NCBI GenBank assembly: GCA_947561585.1
Contig: CANNZV010001056.1
Location: 196,024-260,023, forward strand
Origin: Caprella mutica
Lineage: Eukaryota; Arthropoda; Malacostraca; Amphipoda; Caprellidae
Direction of reading: 5' to 3'
Length of the DNA stretch: 64,000 nt
The translations under genes were made by a program, and so were the position numbers. Positions within the stretch are counted from its first letter, which is position 1; each line of letters begins with the position of its first letter. This document shows positions 45,445 to 58,118 of the stretch, piece after piece. The notes beneath the pieces are model-generated. The model ran no database searches, was not told the DNA's origin, and worked only from the letters and a program-made list of their open reading frames with translations.

Positions 45445-46750
45445 GTCACCTGATATTGCACCAACATTAACACGATGTTCATCCAACTTTCTCATCATAT
45501 TGCTCCAAATTAATCCTCTAACAATTTCATTGTACTTCTTCATCAATTTCACGGTTCTCATCAATATTTCCTCGATATTCCTCTGACAACTTACCGATAT
45601 ATCTGGAATATTCTTACGATATTTCTCAACATAATCACGATTAGCACAATGGAGCCGATTGGTGGACAGTGTGCAGCCTACTGATGATATAAATATATCA
45701 CGATATTTCACCAACATTATCTCGATATTTCACCAACATTATCTCGATATTTCACCAACATTATCTCGATATTTCACCAACATTATCTCGATATTTCACC
45801 AACATTATCTCGATATTTCACCAACATTATCTCGATATTTTACCAACATTATCTCGATATTTCACCAACATTATCTCGATATTTTACCAACATTATCTCG
45901 ATATTTTACCAACATTATCTCGATATTTTACCAACATTATCTCGATATTTTACCAACATTATCTCGATATTTTACCAACATTATCTCGATATTTTACCAA
46001 CATTATCTCGATATTTTACCAACATTATCACGATATTTTACCAACATTATCTCGATATTTTACCAACATTATCTCGATATTTCACCAACATTATCACGAT
46101 ATTTTACCAACATTATCACGATATTTCACCAACATTATCTCGATATTTTACCAACATTATCTCGATATTTTACCAACATTATCTCGATATTTTACCAACA
46201 TTATCTCGATATTTTACCAACATTATCTCGATATTTCACCAACATTCTCACGATATTTCACCAACATTCTCACGATATTTCACCAACATTCTCACGATAT
46301 TTCACCAACATTCTCACGATATTTCACCAACATTCTTACGATATTTCACCAACATTATCTCGATATTTTACCAACATTATCTCGATATTTCACCAACATT
46401 ATCACGATATTTTACCAACATTATCACGATATTTCACCAACATTATCTCGATATTTTACCAACATTATCTCGATATTTTACCAACATTATCTCGATATTT
46501 TACCAACATTATCTCGATATTTTACCAACATTATCTCGATATTTCACCAACATTCTCACGATATTTCACCAACATTCTCACGATATTTCACCAACATTCT
46601 CACGATATTTCACCAACATTCTCACGATATTTCACCAACATTCTTACGATATTTCACCAACATTCTCACGATATTTCACCAACATTCTTACGAAATTTCA
46701 CTAACATACTCACAATATTTCACCAACATTCTCACGATATTCCTCCTACA
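45445..46750. repeat. Minisatellite, 22-bp unit, about 48 good copies, with degenerate left flank
   Basis: From 45690 the array repeats CGATATTTCACCAACATTATCT with variants TTTTACC, ATCACG, TCTCACG and CTTACG. From 45445 to 45689 recognisable but diverged copies (GATATTTCTCAACATAATCA and similar) form an older edge. The 14-monomer pattern at 46081-46388 recurs at 46389-46696, a 308-bp higher-order unit. The 384-codon plus frame is an artefact: the monomer lacks stops in that reading and cycles frames every 66 bp. Confidence 0.96.
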
Positions 46751-47040
46751 GTGTTCAAGCACTTAGTTTCAGTTATTAGGATAACTGTGAATCTTTATCA
46801 TCTTTATCATTGAAAAAAACAGAAATATTTCTAGATCAAGTAAATTATGTATTTGTTTGCCTTTTATATAGCACAATTGTCTATTTATTAATTTTAAATC
46901 AATTTACAGTCCTAAATTTATTTAGCAATCTGCAATTATTTGAAGCAAACAACATTTACACAGATGAGTGGATTTATTCTACAACAATAATTCATCCTAT
47001 CCAAATATTGAATGTTCATGTCAGTATAAAATAGTAGAGA
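46751..47040. other. Spacer between array and inverted-repeat arm
   Basis: AT-rich, no feature supported. Confidence 0.4.
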
Positions 47041-47592
47041 CACATATGACCTTCGGATATTCGGTAACTTCGGCAAATTAGGTGAAAAGTTCGAACAGAT
47101 TCATACCTTCATTAATTTAGTCAACCCAAAATTAAATCCAATTACAAAACCTTATCATTGAAGCATTTTTAAAATTGTGATAGAATTGGAAACTACGGCT
47201 TTGATATTTATAAGTAAAATAAACTTTTAATTGATTACGATATCTTTGAACTTAGTAAGTAAATTCAACATAAAAACTAGTAATATCACACAAGTTTTTA
47301 AAGTTGTTTCATTCAGTTTCTTACGTCAACATCTCTACAAATACCGAATTGAATTTCAGTGTTAATGTCTACGTTATTTTCCCATTATATAATTTGGACC
47401 ACCAACCGAACATGGTTATTAGATCTAGTGTCTGTGTTTATAACATTAAAATTGATAGGAGACTGGACAGTTTTATTACTCATTAAAGAAGAGTATCAAA
47501 TTATAATTAGGATGGAGAACCGGAAAATAATGGATATAACCTTTAGCATTATAGTTATAACAAAGTACATGGTGCCGTTAGAGAAATAATTA
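47041..47592 (+). repeat. Long inverted repeat, right arm
   Basis: Reverse-complement partner of 43097-43650, with a conserved 60-codon frame at 47304-47486. Unlike the left arm it is not followed by Penelope-like RT sequence; homology stops at about 47592, right after the CTCTAACGGCACC landmark. Confidence 0.85.
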
Positions 47593-48414
47593 ATATAAAT
47601 GAATTAATGTAGAATAGGAATCGATTTAACTAATTATTACCCAACACATTTTTTAAATTTTACGATATTTAGACTTATTTAAATCGTAGCTTCAATAAAA
47701 TATATATTACAGGATTAAAATTTATAATTCAATAATATTTCATTTAGGAATGTATAATGTATATATTATTACAAAGCATTTGGATATCTATTCCTCAAAA
47801 GAATTCAGTTTGTATGTGTGCTATTGCATGATCTCCATTAATAACGTAATAATAGTAAAAATAACTCCATGAAATATAGAATTGACCTTAATACCTAATA
47901 TTAGTATAGTTATTGTATATTAGAGGATTGACTATACATTAAATATACATCAACAAAGGAATCGCTTGTCAGTAGTTATAGTAATTGAGGCCGGAGAGTC
48001 GGTATAGTGACGGATAACAGTAATCATTATAAATCGTATTTATAGCTTATCCAACTTCACCTGAGAATAGCGGTTCATGTGAAAAAGATATAACTTTATA
48101 AAATAATATCTATCTAAATAATATCCATCGTTTTTTATTTATATATTTTTTCTATATGGTGTCCAAAATATATGACCAAACACACTATGTGAAATTTTAA
48201 TTTAATTATTTTTTTTCAATATTTGTATGTAATTTATCTATGAAATATAGAATCAACTTTTAAAGAAATTTAAATTTAATTAAATTCGCTATAAGTAACC
48301 TGATAACGGGTATTAAATAGTTACTAAAGACTCGTTATTTCTACCGGGAAAGTCCACTAGTATTATAATAATGAATATAAACATACACTATCACATGACT
48401 ACACTTGAGAGCGA
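47593..48414. other. No feature seen
   Basis: AT-rich DNA, probably the 3' flank of the minus-strand exon at 48415. Confidence 0.45.
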
Positions 48415-48621
48415 TTAATCAAAGGGTTGCTTCACATTGCCGTGCAGTGCATAGTTATCGCATGTTTTTAGGTAGGAGACAGCATCATTAGTGTGACTCT
48501 TTGAAGTTAGTGTAGAAGGATTCATCTCACCAGGATCATCTTCAGGATGAGTTCCTGTCTCTGAACTCACTTGTAACTCTAGTAACTTTATCTCCTGGCA
48601 TTTCATGTCTAATTTACCTGC
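48415..48621 (-). CDS. Probable terminal exon of an unidentified minus-strand gene
   Basis: On the minus strand an acceptor (TTTATATCATAG) at 48622-48623 is followed by an open frame: AGKLDMKCQEIKLLELQVSS, then ETGTHPEDDPGEMNPS and a C-terminus DNYALHGNVKQPFD with TAA at 48415. That gives about 68 residues, hydrophilic and acidic. Codon composition is far less AT-rich than the flanks, and the residue mix is protein-like. There is no domain I recognise. Starting at the internal Met would give a 63-residue orphan protein, but the frame is open back to the acceptor, so I favour a last exon. Upstream exons would lie beyond 48621 and I could not locate them. Confidence 0.5.
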   Translation of the reverse strand, partial: AGKLDMKCQEIKLLELQVSSETGTHPEDDPGEMNPSTLTSKSHTNDAVSYLKTCDNYALHGNVKQPFD

Positions 48622-48738
48622 CTATGATATAAACACACAAGTATCGAAGATATGAGAGTTGAATATAATAAAAGGCTATTAAAATTAAAACAATTCCAAT
48701 GGTTGTTCATTTCTCTTGTTATATACATTTAAATTAAA

Positions 48739-48751
48739 GGGTCAAAGGTCA
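48739..48751. promoter_or_regulatory. DR1 nuclear-receptor-like element
   Basis: GGGTCAAAGGTCA is two AGGTCA-like half-sites spaced by one base (DR1), the site type used by HNF4 and RXR/USP dimers. It is 118 bp beyond the acceptor of the minus-strand exon and would be intronic. Similar words occur in dispersed repeats here, so chance or repeat origin is possible. Confidence 0.25.
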
Positions 48752-51700
48752 CTGAGTGGCAAAATGATTATGATAGTACTTTATTAATTATTAATAGTCC
48801 ATTAATTTTTGTTTGTTTCTCGGATTAAAAAGTCCCTATTTTTCCTTTAAAAAGAAGAAGAACCCCTTCAAGCCTTAAACTAGATATGTCTTTCTAAGTT
48901 TTTCTTTATATGTTAATATATACTAAGTTTTAAAATACATAAATGTGCATTTTTCTTCATTCATAAACTCTATATGTACCAATAGTCAAAGACTGCAATA
49001 TAAAATATTTTACAATTTTTAATTTGCTCATACGTTATTTATTACAGCTTACTCATAAACTCTAATTTTCTTTGGAGCATTAATAATTTACTGAATAAAT
49101 AAGCATCATATTTTTTACTCAATGCATTAGACTATCGTCTATAAATTGAAAAGTTATTTATTGGACAAATGTGTTCAGAATTTACTAAAATTAGTGAATT
49201 ATTATTGTTTCATAATTATTGTATAATGTAAATATTTCTGTTAATCTGTTATATTATTTAATAGTGAAATCTTCGTATAACTATTTTGCCAAACTTTTTT
49301 TGACTAATCTAATCAAAATCTTCATTTTATCTTTGAAAATATGGTAAACTATAATAAATGAACTTGATATTTAATCTTTTAAAGAAGCCAATAAAATTAG
49401 ACACCGAAACTGGTCTCTGATCAAGAAATGAGATGCCGTATAAATTTAACAACTTTCCATCGACAGTTTTACAATTTTCCTCAATCTGATAAATCTGCAA
49501 TGAGTTTTAATTAGGAAATCAGGCCATCGATTGGTTATTTGCTCTGTGGTCCGGGCTTCAAAATATCACAGAGATTAGTCATGTTGAGAGGGGAAAGAGT
49601 CTGGTATGATGAGAGATTGCATGTAAGTCCTGACGTTTCATTGATTAAAAGTGGTCGTCAATTTGTAATATTTCGTGAAGATCAATTTATTTTAACTGCA
49701 CATCTGGTCAAATTGATTATAGCGGAATGGTATACAATCTTTTAAATTCTAAGACGTCCAAGAGATTGACTCTAAGTTTTTCCCCCCAAAAGCGAGACAG
49801 TTAATTGCATCAACTATAATTTTGAAATACATATTTATTTAAAGCGCTCGAGAGTAATAAACAGCATTTCACTTTAGAGCCTCTAAGCATCTAAAATCTA
49901 AATGATAACTTATTTGGACTAATTCTAAGTGCAACACACTTCAATGCTGAGACACTGAAGTGCATTGCACTGAAACACTTTCAAGCTCTTGAAACAAATG
50001 CGTTTATCAGAATTATAGTACGATGCAGATAAATGGCAAAGTGTCTGTGTTTGGCACCATCTGTGAAACACCAGAGTGTCTTATGCTGAGGTTCTTTTAT
50101 TTGAGCCTATGTATCTAGTTATATTTTTTATTGCGATTTTTCATTGTTCACAGTTTTATTTTTAATCAGTCCACAATAATATTATCTTATTCGAAAAATT
50201 ATTTATTTTCGTAAATAAATGCCTGAGTTCAATGATAAACATAATTTCACTAGAAAAAAAAATATGTTATATTGTTAAGATATAATCTGCATTTCTTTTA
50301 AAATGTTTGAAAAAAAGTTGTTAATACATGTATGTTTCTAAAAAATTATGAAAATATAAATTAAATACTATATTTAGAATAACTATTAGTTAATTATTTG
50401 TATCACGAGTATCAGAAATTAATTTGAGTTATATACCTATAATTTTAAATAAATTATTTTTTTAATCGGAATGTCAAATCAAAATTACATAAATATTTTT
50501 TAAATAGTCTTAACTCGTTTCATAATATATTATTTGCCTTAAATATTTGTTATCATGTATCTTCTATTATTTATTTCTGCATCCATGTCAGTTCAGTTTT
50601 TACTCCGTATGCTAATGTTGTTCTATCCGAGTTGTAACAAACTTCCAGACATGTTTCAAACATGACACAAACTGATAGAAAAAACCTATTGCAGAGGAAT
50701 ATATTAACGAATGATTCGAGGGGTAGAGACAAAATACTTAATAAATGAATAATAAATAAATAGTTAAATCATATTCTGAAAGAATATGAAACAGAGTTAA
50801 ATTCACAATAAAATATAATCATTTAGACTATAATATTAGTTTGATTATCGGTTTGTATTTAACATCAATCAGCAAATACAATATAGCCAAATTAAATAAT
50901 GAGATTTTAGATAAATAGAAATGTATCTGCAGTATCATTTTGTTCATTGAATATTCTATACGAATTTCAAATGCAGCTCAGCACTTTCGAAAAAAAAGAA
51001 ATACGTACCTCTGCGCAAAGTATATTCTTTTTAATTGTTATTTTTCATTGGAAGTATCTGATCATAGACAACAACTTTACAGCAGACCTTATGTATCTAT
51101 CTGAAATTGTTTCCTCGTTGGCGATCTGTTCATTTACTGCAGCAACACCTTTATTTATTTGATCGTAAAAGTGTTTCTCTGGAAGCCAACAAATCCTTGA
51201 TGTTCATAATAATTAAAACACACTATATTTCCATTAAAAACAATAGGAATAAAATCTTTACATTAGATAAAATTCCTTCAAGAACTACGAGTGAGGGGTT
51301 GAGTTCCCTGAAGGGGTGGACCCGGCAATATTACTTAGGGTCAGATGAGGTCTGAATAGTTCAGATGAACCGATAGTGAATGGTAAACATAGAATGAACC
51401 ATAATGGTTCACCAACATAATAATGTCAAAATTGTTTATATAAACTCACTCAAAGTTCATATATGTTATCCATTTAGAAACCAAAAATAATTATAATAAA
51501 AATTAAACATATATTTCCATTTGAGTTTTTATAGTGATGAATGAGTATACATCATGTAGGTGATTTATTAAAGAGGTTATTCAGTAATCAGTAATTTGAA
51601 TAACTTGAAGTTAGCTAATTAAATACATTCGAAATAATACAAAGTAATTTGTTCAAAATGATCAAATTAATGTCAAGTGTTTGATTGATTTTTGGTAAAA

Positions 51701-52454
51701 ATGAAACAATTAATACAAAACCTGATTATTAAATACATTAATGTGTGCATTTTATCAGAAGCAAAATATGTAGTACAGCATTTATTTCAAATCTTAACTA
51801 TAATAATAAATGCTCTTATTTTACTCCCTTTTCACCGAAATATGTCCGTTTAGTCCCTAATTCATTCGGTAAATATTTATCATTAAAATTTCCGTCGATT
51901 ATGCGTCAGTCCGTCAAACGTCAGTCAGCCAAAATAATAAAATGTTGTAGTTTGTAAAAGTTTTTCCAACTAAAAATAATGAAGTATTTATGATTGACAT
52001 TAATTGACATGGAGCGTATTATTAAGTCCATATTATTAGCATAATTATTTTATATCAATCCAGTTTCCATTGCCTCGCTATATTTGGATCCTAAGAATAC
52101 CAAATATCTCAATGATAATCATATGAATTCCATTCATTTATTTACAGTAATACTGTAGAAAAAAATTCTAAAACTGAATCTCAAAATTTAATTGAAATGT
52201 TTTTATAATCTATAATAACGAAACATTATTATATATCAAAAAGTTCGTCAATAAAAACCATTCTTAAATCTTCAATTTTTCATTGTATACGTTATACATT
52301 AATGTACATATACATTATTATTTCATTATTATTACAATACTATCAGTGATGATGATTTATTATACATTAATTGATCCAAAACAAATTTAATTTCAATTCT
52401 ATTTAATTGTGAAATACTTTTCATTGTCGATGTATGAGAAGTTCTGATTGGCTG
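48752..52454. other. Mostly featureless; one weak exon candidate
   Basis: Long AT-rich stretch. At 49529-49585 a less AT-rich segment after GAAATCAG reads AIDWLFALWSGLQNITE in one frame and ends near a GTATGA donor-like site; an overlapping frame (RLVMLRGERVWYDERLH) ends exactly at GTAAGT (49624). Both are plausible short plus-strand exons but conflict with each other, so I do not call either. The segment at 51280-51400 is also less AT-rich. Confidence 0.25.
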
Positions 52455-52591
52455 GCAGTGTATGGGCAGTGTATGGACAGTGTATGGGCAGTGTAAGGGC
52501 AGTGTATGGGCAGTGTATGGGCAGTGTATGGGCAGTGTAAGGGCAGTGTATGGGCAGTGTATGGGCAGTGTATGGGCAGTGTATGGGCAGT
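52455..52591. repeat. Minisatellite, 11-bp unit, about 12 copies
   Basis: Copies of GCAGTGTATGG with GTAAG and GGACAG variants. The minus-strand frames rich in PYTAHTLPIHC derive from it. Confidence 0.93.
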
Positions 52592-52731
52592 TGTATGACA
52601 TCCTTGGCTTCCTTTTCAATGCCATCAATACAGAGAGATAACATTTTAATTTGGGATATTCTACATTATAAATAACAGATATAAGAATAATGATAACATT
52701 CCACGATTGTACTACTGGGAGAAATAGTAAA

Positions 52732-54889
52732 TGTGATGATGTACTATCAGAGTAAAGAGTCACTGTGATGATGTACTATCAGAGAAAAGAGTCACTGTGA
52801 TGATGTACTATTAGAGAAAAGAGTCACTGTGATGATGTACTATCAGAGAAAAGAGTCACTGTGATGATGTACTATCAGACAAAAGAGTCACTGTGATGAT
52901 GTACTATCAGAGGAAAGAGTCACTGTGATGATGTACTATCGAGAGAAAAGAGTCACTGTGATGATGTACAATCCAGAGAAAAGAGTCACTGTGATGATGT
53001 ACTATCAGAGAAAAGAGTCACTGTGATGATGTACTATCAGAGAAAAGAGTCACTGTGATGATGTACTATCAGAGAAAAGAGTCACTGTGATGATGTACTA
53101 TCAGAGAAAAGAGTCAGCTGTGATGATGTACTATCAGAGAAAAGAGTCACTGTGATGATGTACTATCAGAGAAAAGAGTCACTGTGATGATGTACTATCA
53201 GAGGAAAGAGTCACTGTGATGATGTACTATCAGAGAAAAGAGTCACTGTGATGATGTACTATCAGAGAAAAGAGGTCACTGTGATGATGTACTATCAGAG
53301 GAAAGAGTCACTGTGATGATGTACTATCAGAGAAAAGAGTCACTGTGATGATGTACTATCAGAGAAAAGAGTCACTGTGATGATGTACTATCAGAGAAAA
53401 GAGTCGCTGTGATGATGTACTATCAGAGAAAAGAGTCACTGTGATGATGTACTATCAGAGAAAAGAGTCACTATGATGATGTACTATCAAGAGGGAAGAG
53501 TCACTGTGATGATGTACTATCAGAGAAAAGAGTCACTGTGATGATGTACTATCAGAGAAAAGAGTCACTGTAATGATGTACTATCAGAGAAAAGAGTCAC
53601 TGTGATGATGTACTATCAGAGAAAAGAGTCACTGTGATGATGTACTATCAGAGAAAAGAGTCACTGTGATGATGTACTATCAGAGAAAAGAGTCACTGTG
53701 ATGATGTACTATCAGAGAAAAGAGTCACTGTGATGATGTACTATCAGAGAAAAGAGTCACTGTGATGATATACTATCAGAGAAAAGAGTCACTGTAATGA
53801 TGTACTATCAGAGAAAAGAGTCACTGTGATGATGTACTATCAGAGAAAAGAGTCACTGTGATGATATACTATCAGAGAAAAGAGTCACTGTGATGATATA
53901 CTATCAGAGAAATGAGTCACTGTGATGATGTACTATCAGAGAAAAGAGTCACTGTGATGATGTACTATCAGAGAAAAGAGTCACTGTGATGATGTACTAT
54001 CAGAGAAAAGAGTCACTGTGATGATGTACTATCAGAGAAAAGAGTCACTGTGATGATGTACTATCAGAGAAAAGAGTCACTGTGATGATGTACTATCAGA
54101 GAAAAGAGTCACTGTGATGATGTACTATCAGAGAAAAGAGTCACTGTGATGATGTACTATCAGAGAAAAGAGTCACTGTGATGATGTACTATCAGAGAAA
54201 AGAGTCACTGTGATGATGTACTATCAGAGAAAAGAGTCACTGTGATGATGTACTATCAGAGAAAAGAGTCACTGTGATGATGTACTATCAGAGAAAAGAG
54301 TCACTGTGATGATGTACTATCAGAGAAAAGAGTCACTGTGATGATGTACTATCAGAGAAAAGAGTCACTGATGATGATGTACTATCAGAGAAAAGAGTCA
54401 CTGTGATGATGTACTATCAGAGAAAAGAGTCACTGTGATGATGTACTATCAGAGAAAAGAGTCACTGTGATGATGTACTATCAGAGAAAAGAGTCACTGT
54501 GATGATGTACTATCAGAGAAAAGAGTCACTGTGATGATGTACTATCAGAGAAAAGAGTCACTGTGATGATGTACTATCAGAGAAAAGAGTCACTGTGATG
54601 ATGTACTATCAGAGAAAAGAGTCACTGTGATGATGTACTATCAGAGAAAAGAGTCACTGTGATGATGTACTATCAGAGAAAAGAGTCACTGTGATGATGT
54701 ACTATCAGAGAAAAGAGTCACTGTGATGATGTACTATCAGAGAAAAGAGTCACTGTGATGATGTACTATTAGAGAAAAGAGTCACTGTGATGATGTACTA
54801 TCAGAGAAAAGAGTCACTGTGATGATGTACTATCAGAGAAAAGAGTCACTGTGATGATGTACTGTCAGAGAAAAGAGTCACTGTGATGC
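52732..54889. repeat. Minisatellite, 32-bp unit, about 67 copies
   Basis: The largest array in the window: copies of GATGATGTACTATCAGAGAA plus AAGAGTCACTGT. The right half is almost invariant. The left half carries single-base indels (GTCAGCTG, CGAGAG, AGAGGTCAC) and substitutions. Stops in the monomer prevent long frames. The copy number may be compressed or expanded by assembly. Confidence 0.98.
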
Positions 54890-55615
54890 TAATCTCACAA
54901 ATCACAGTTTTATAATTCCCTATTTTTTTAAATCTTATATTTTTGTTGTTGTGTACCCAGACCAAATTAAAAATATCTACAAACATTACATCTTTTTGTG
55001 AAATTAGTAACCTATGGTGCACATTCTTTTTTATTTCCTGTACTTTGATGTTAAGTGCTGCTGCATAGTAATTAATATTAAAATTAAAACTGGATATCAG
55101 GGTCAGTTAAAATAGTAAACCCTGGTTACCTAACTTATTCACTATGCCAGACGCGTATCTAGTATTTAGATTACTAGTGAAGGTAGTAGCCTGGTAGGTA
55201 CTAACCTAGAAAAAGACTAAGAATGCACTTGTCAACTGCATCCCAATGCACTTTGTGTTGTGGGATGCAAGAAAACTCTACCATGGAAAATTAATGTCAC
55301 AATATCACAAAATATAAAGAAAGTCTTTCCCACAAATTAGCTCTTACTTTAATTTGATATAAGGTTAATATTTAAGCCTAAAATCAAAGAATTATTGCTT
55401 ACATAATTTGCAGAGTGGAGAGATAAATCAACCACCAATAGTTTCCTTCGCAAGTGGGGCATTTATTTATTTGTCATCATTTTTCATTAGCATAACTCAA
55501 AAAGTATTGTACCAAATTTCTGGAATTTTTGTCATTATACATGAGCTAATTTATTGAATTTGGGAGAAAACTGGTCAAAGGTCAAGGTCATTTGTTACCC
55601 ATACATTATTGGATG
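54890..55615. other. Spacer between arrays; no gene seen
   Basis: A segment at 55490-55610 ends with GGTCAAAGGTCAAGGTCATT, resembling the repeat at 35326-35573 in reverse orientation. No coding exon can be supported. Confidence 0.45.
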
Positions 55616-57188
55616 GTTAAAACAACGACAAGTAGTTGTAAATAAAGTGCACAGTGAAGAGTTAAAACAACCACCAATAGTTGTAAATAAAGTGAACAGT
55701 GAAGGGTTAAAACAACCACCAATAGTTGTAAATAAAGTGCACAGTGAAGAGTTAAAACAACCACCAATAGTTGTAAATAAAGTGTACAATGAAGAGTTAA
55801 AACAACCACCAATAGTTGTAAATGAAGTGAACAGTGAAGAGTTAAAACAACCACCAATAGTTGTGAATGAAGTGAACAGTGAAGAGTTAAAACAACCACC
55901 AATAGTTGTAAATAAAGTGCACAGTGAAGAGTTAAAACAACCACCAATAGTTGTAAATAAAGTGCACAGTGAAGAGTTAAAACAACCACCAATAGTTGTA
56001 AATAAAGTGCACAGTGAAGAGTTAAAACAACCACCAATAGTTGTAAATAAGTGAACAGTGAAGAGTTAAAACAACCACCAATAGTTGTAAATAAAGTGCA
56101 CAGTGAAGAGTTAAAACAACCACCAATAGTTGTAAATAAAGTGCTCAGTGAAGAGTTAAAACAACCACCAATAGTTGTAAATAAAGTGCACAGTGAAGAG
56201 TTAAAACAACCACCAATAGTTGTAAATAAAGTGAACAGTGAAGGGTTAAAACAACCACCAATAGTTGTAAATAAAGTGCACAGTGAAGAGTTAAAACAAC
56301 CACCAATAGTTGTAAATAAAGTGTACAATGAAGAGTTAAAACAACCACCAATAGTTGTAAATGAAGTGAACAGTGAAGAGTTAAAACAACCACCAATAGT
56401 TGTGAATGAAGTGAACAGTGAAGAGTTAAAACAACCACCAATAGTTGTAAATAAAGTGCACAGTGAAGAGTTAAAACAACCACCAATAGTTGTAAATAAA
56501 GTGCACAGTGAAGAGTTAAAACAACCACCAATAGTTGTAAATAAAGTGCACAGTGAAGAGTTAAAACAACCACCAATAGTTGTAAATAAGTGAACAGTGA
56601 AGAGTTAAAACAACCACCAATAGTTGTAAATAAAGTGCACAGTGAAGAGTTAAAACAACCACCAATAGTTGTAAATAAAGTGCTCAGTGAAGAGTTAAAA
56701 CAACCACCAATAGTTGTAAATAAAGTGCACAGTGAAGAGTTAAAACAACCACCAATAGTTGTAAATAAAGTGCACAGTGAAGAGTTAAAACAACCACCAA
56801 TAGTTGTAAATAAAGTGCACAGTGAAGAGTTAAACAACCACCAATAGTTGTAAATAAAGTGCACAGTGAAGAGTTAAACAACCACCAATAGTTGTAAATA
56901 AAGTGCACAGTGAAGGGTTATAACAACCACCAATAGTTGTAAATAAAGTACACAGTGAAGAGTTAAACAACCACCAATAGTTCTAAATAAAGTGCACAGT
57001 GAAGAGTTAAAACAACCACCAATAGTTGTAAATAAAGTGCACAGTGAAGGGTTATAACAACCACCAATAGTTGTAAATAAAGTGCACAGTGAAGGGTTAT
57101 AACAACCACCAATAGTTGTAAATAAAGTGCACATTGAAGGGTTAAAACAACCACCAATAGTTGTAAATAAAGTGCACATTGAAGGGTC
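55616..57188. repeat. Minisatellite, 45-bp unit, about 35 copies, with 539-bp higher-order unit
   Basis: Copies of TTAAAACAACCACCAATAGT plus TGTAAATAAAGTGCACAGTGAAGAG-like sequence. Twelve successive monomers from 55692 recur from 56231 with the same variants (GTGAAC..AGGG, GTGTACAAT, AATGAAGTG, GTGCTC) and the same 1-bp deletion (AAATAAGTGAAC at 56045 and 56584). The monomer is a multiple of three and open on both strands (plus VVNKVHSEELKQPPI; minus TIGGCFNSSLCTLF), so the long frames here are array artefacts that break at the shared deletion. Confidence 0.97.
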
Positions 57189-57523
57189 ACATTTAAGTTA
57201 GTCAGTTCATTTTTTTTATCGTTCTGATTCATTGCAGTCACTTACACTTTTTCTTCTTTTCCTCCCTTAGAAAACTGGAATAATTTCAAGGACTGTCCTT
57301 AAATTACCCTCATGCCGTCTTGCTGACCTCAATAGAGTCCCTTTGACCTCTTTTCTACTTAATAACAAAAAATTTAATGTGAAGTTTTATTTCCTCAAGA
57401 ACTATATCATAAAATAGTATTCTGTTATTAGGTTATCATTTTCTTTTGTTTGGACATTTTATCAATGTCCTAACATGAAAAATGTATAATTATTCACAAA
57501 CATTTAGTAAAGAGACAAACACT
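57189..57523. other. Spacer between arrays
   Basis: A less AT-rich patch at 57250-57350 contains TTTGACCTC and TGACCTC words. No exon is supported. Confidence 0.4.
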
Positions 57524-58118
57524 TAATATAGGACAAACATTTAATGGAGGAAAAATATTGAATTTAGGACAGATATTTAGTATAGGACAGATATTTAGTA
57601 TAGGACAAATATTTAGTATAGGACCAACATTCAATATAGGAAAAACATTTAATATAGGAAAAACATTTAATATAGGATAAACACTTAATGTAAGACAAAT
57701 ATTTAGTATAGGACAAACAATTATTTAGTATAGAACAAACATTTTATATAGGACAACAATTTAAAATAGGATAAGCATTTAATGTAGGACAAACAATTCT
57801 TTAGTATAGGACAAACATTTAGTATAGACGAATATTTAATGTAGGACAAATATTCAATATGGAACTAACAGTTACTATTGGACAAATGTTTAATATTGGG
57901 ATAAATATTTAATATAAGACATTTTTATTGTAGAACAAATATTTAATTATTTAATTTTGGAAAATTATTTATTTTAGGTGGAATATTTACGGAAGGTGGA
58001 ATATTTAAAATAAAATATATATTTTATATAGGACAAATAGTCAATTTAAGACGATGATTTAATACAGGACAAATATTTGACACATGATAAATATTAAATG
58101 TAACACAAATATTTAATA
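57524..58118. repeat. Degenerate array, TATAGGACAAATATTTAG-type unit
   Basis: Imperfect copies of ATATAGGACAAACATTTA with a variable period near 18-22 bp. Similar degenerate copies reappear at 60071-60480, so this is the diverged shell around the more regular 18-bp core. Confidence 0.85.

Noticed and set aside
45659..46813. 384-codon open frame on the plus strand
   Set aside because: Produced by the 22-bp array (stop-free monomer), with no unique domain.
49385..49430. Hammerhead-like words (CGAAACTGG, CTGATCAAG)
   Set aside because: The CUGANGA core is not matched and box order would require an unsupported permutation.
52732..54889. CRISPR-like array
   Set aside because: Units are directly contiguous without unique spacers, and the genome is eukaryotic; it is a minisatellite.
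55554..56864. Overlapping long frames on both strands
   Set aside because: The 45-bp monomer is a multiple of three and stop-free on both strands; frames break at a shared 1-bp deletion.
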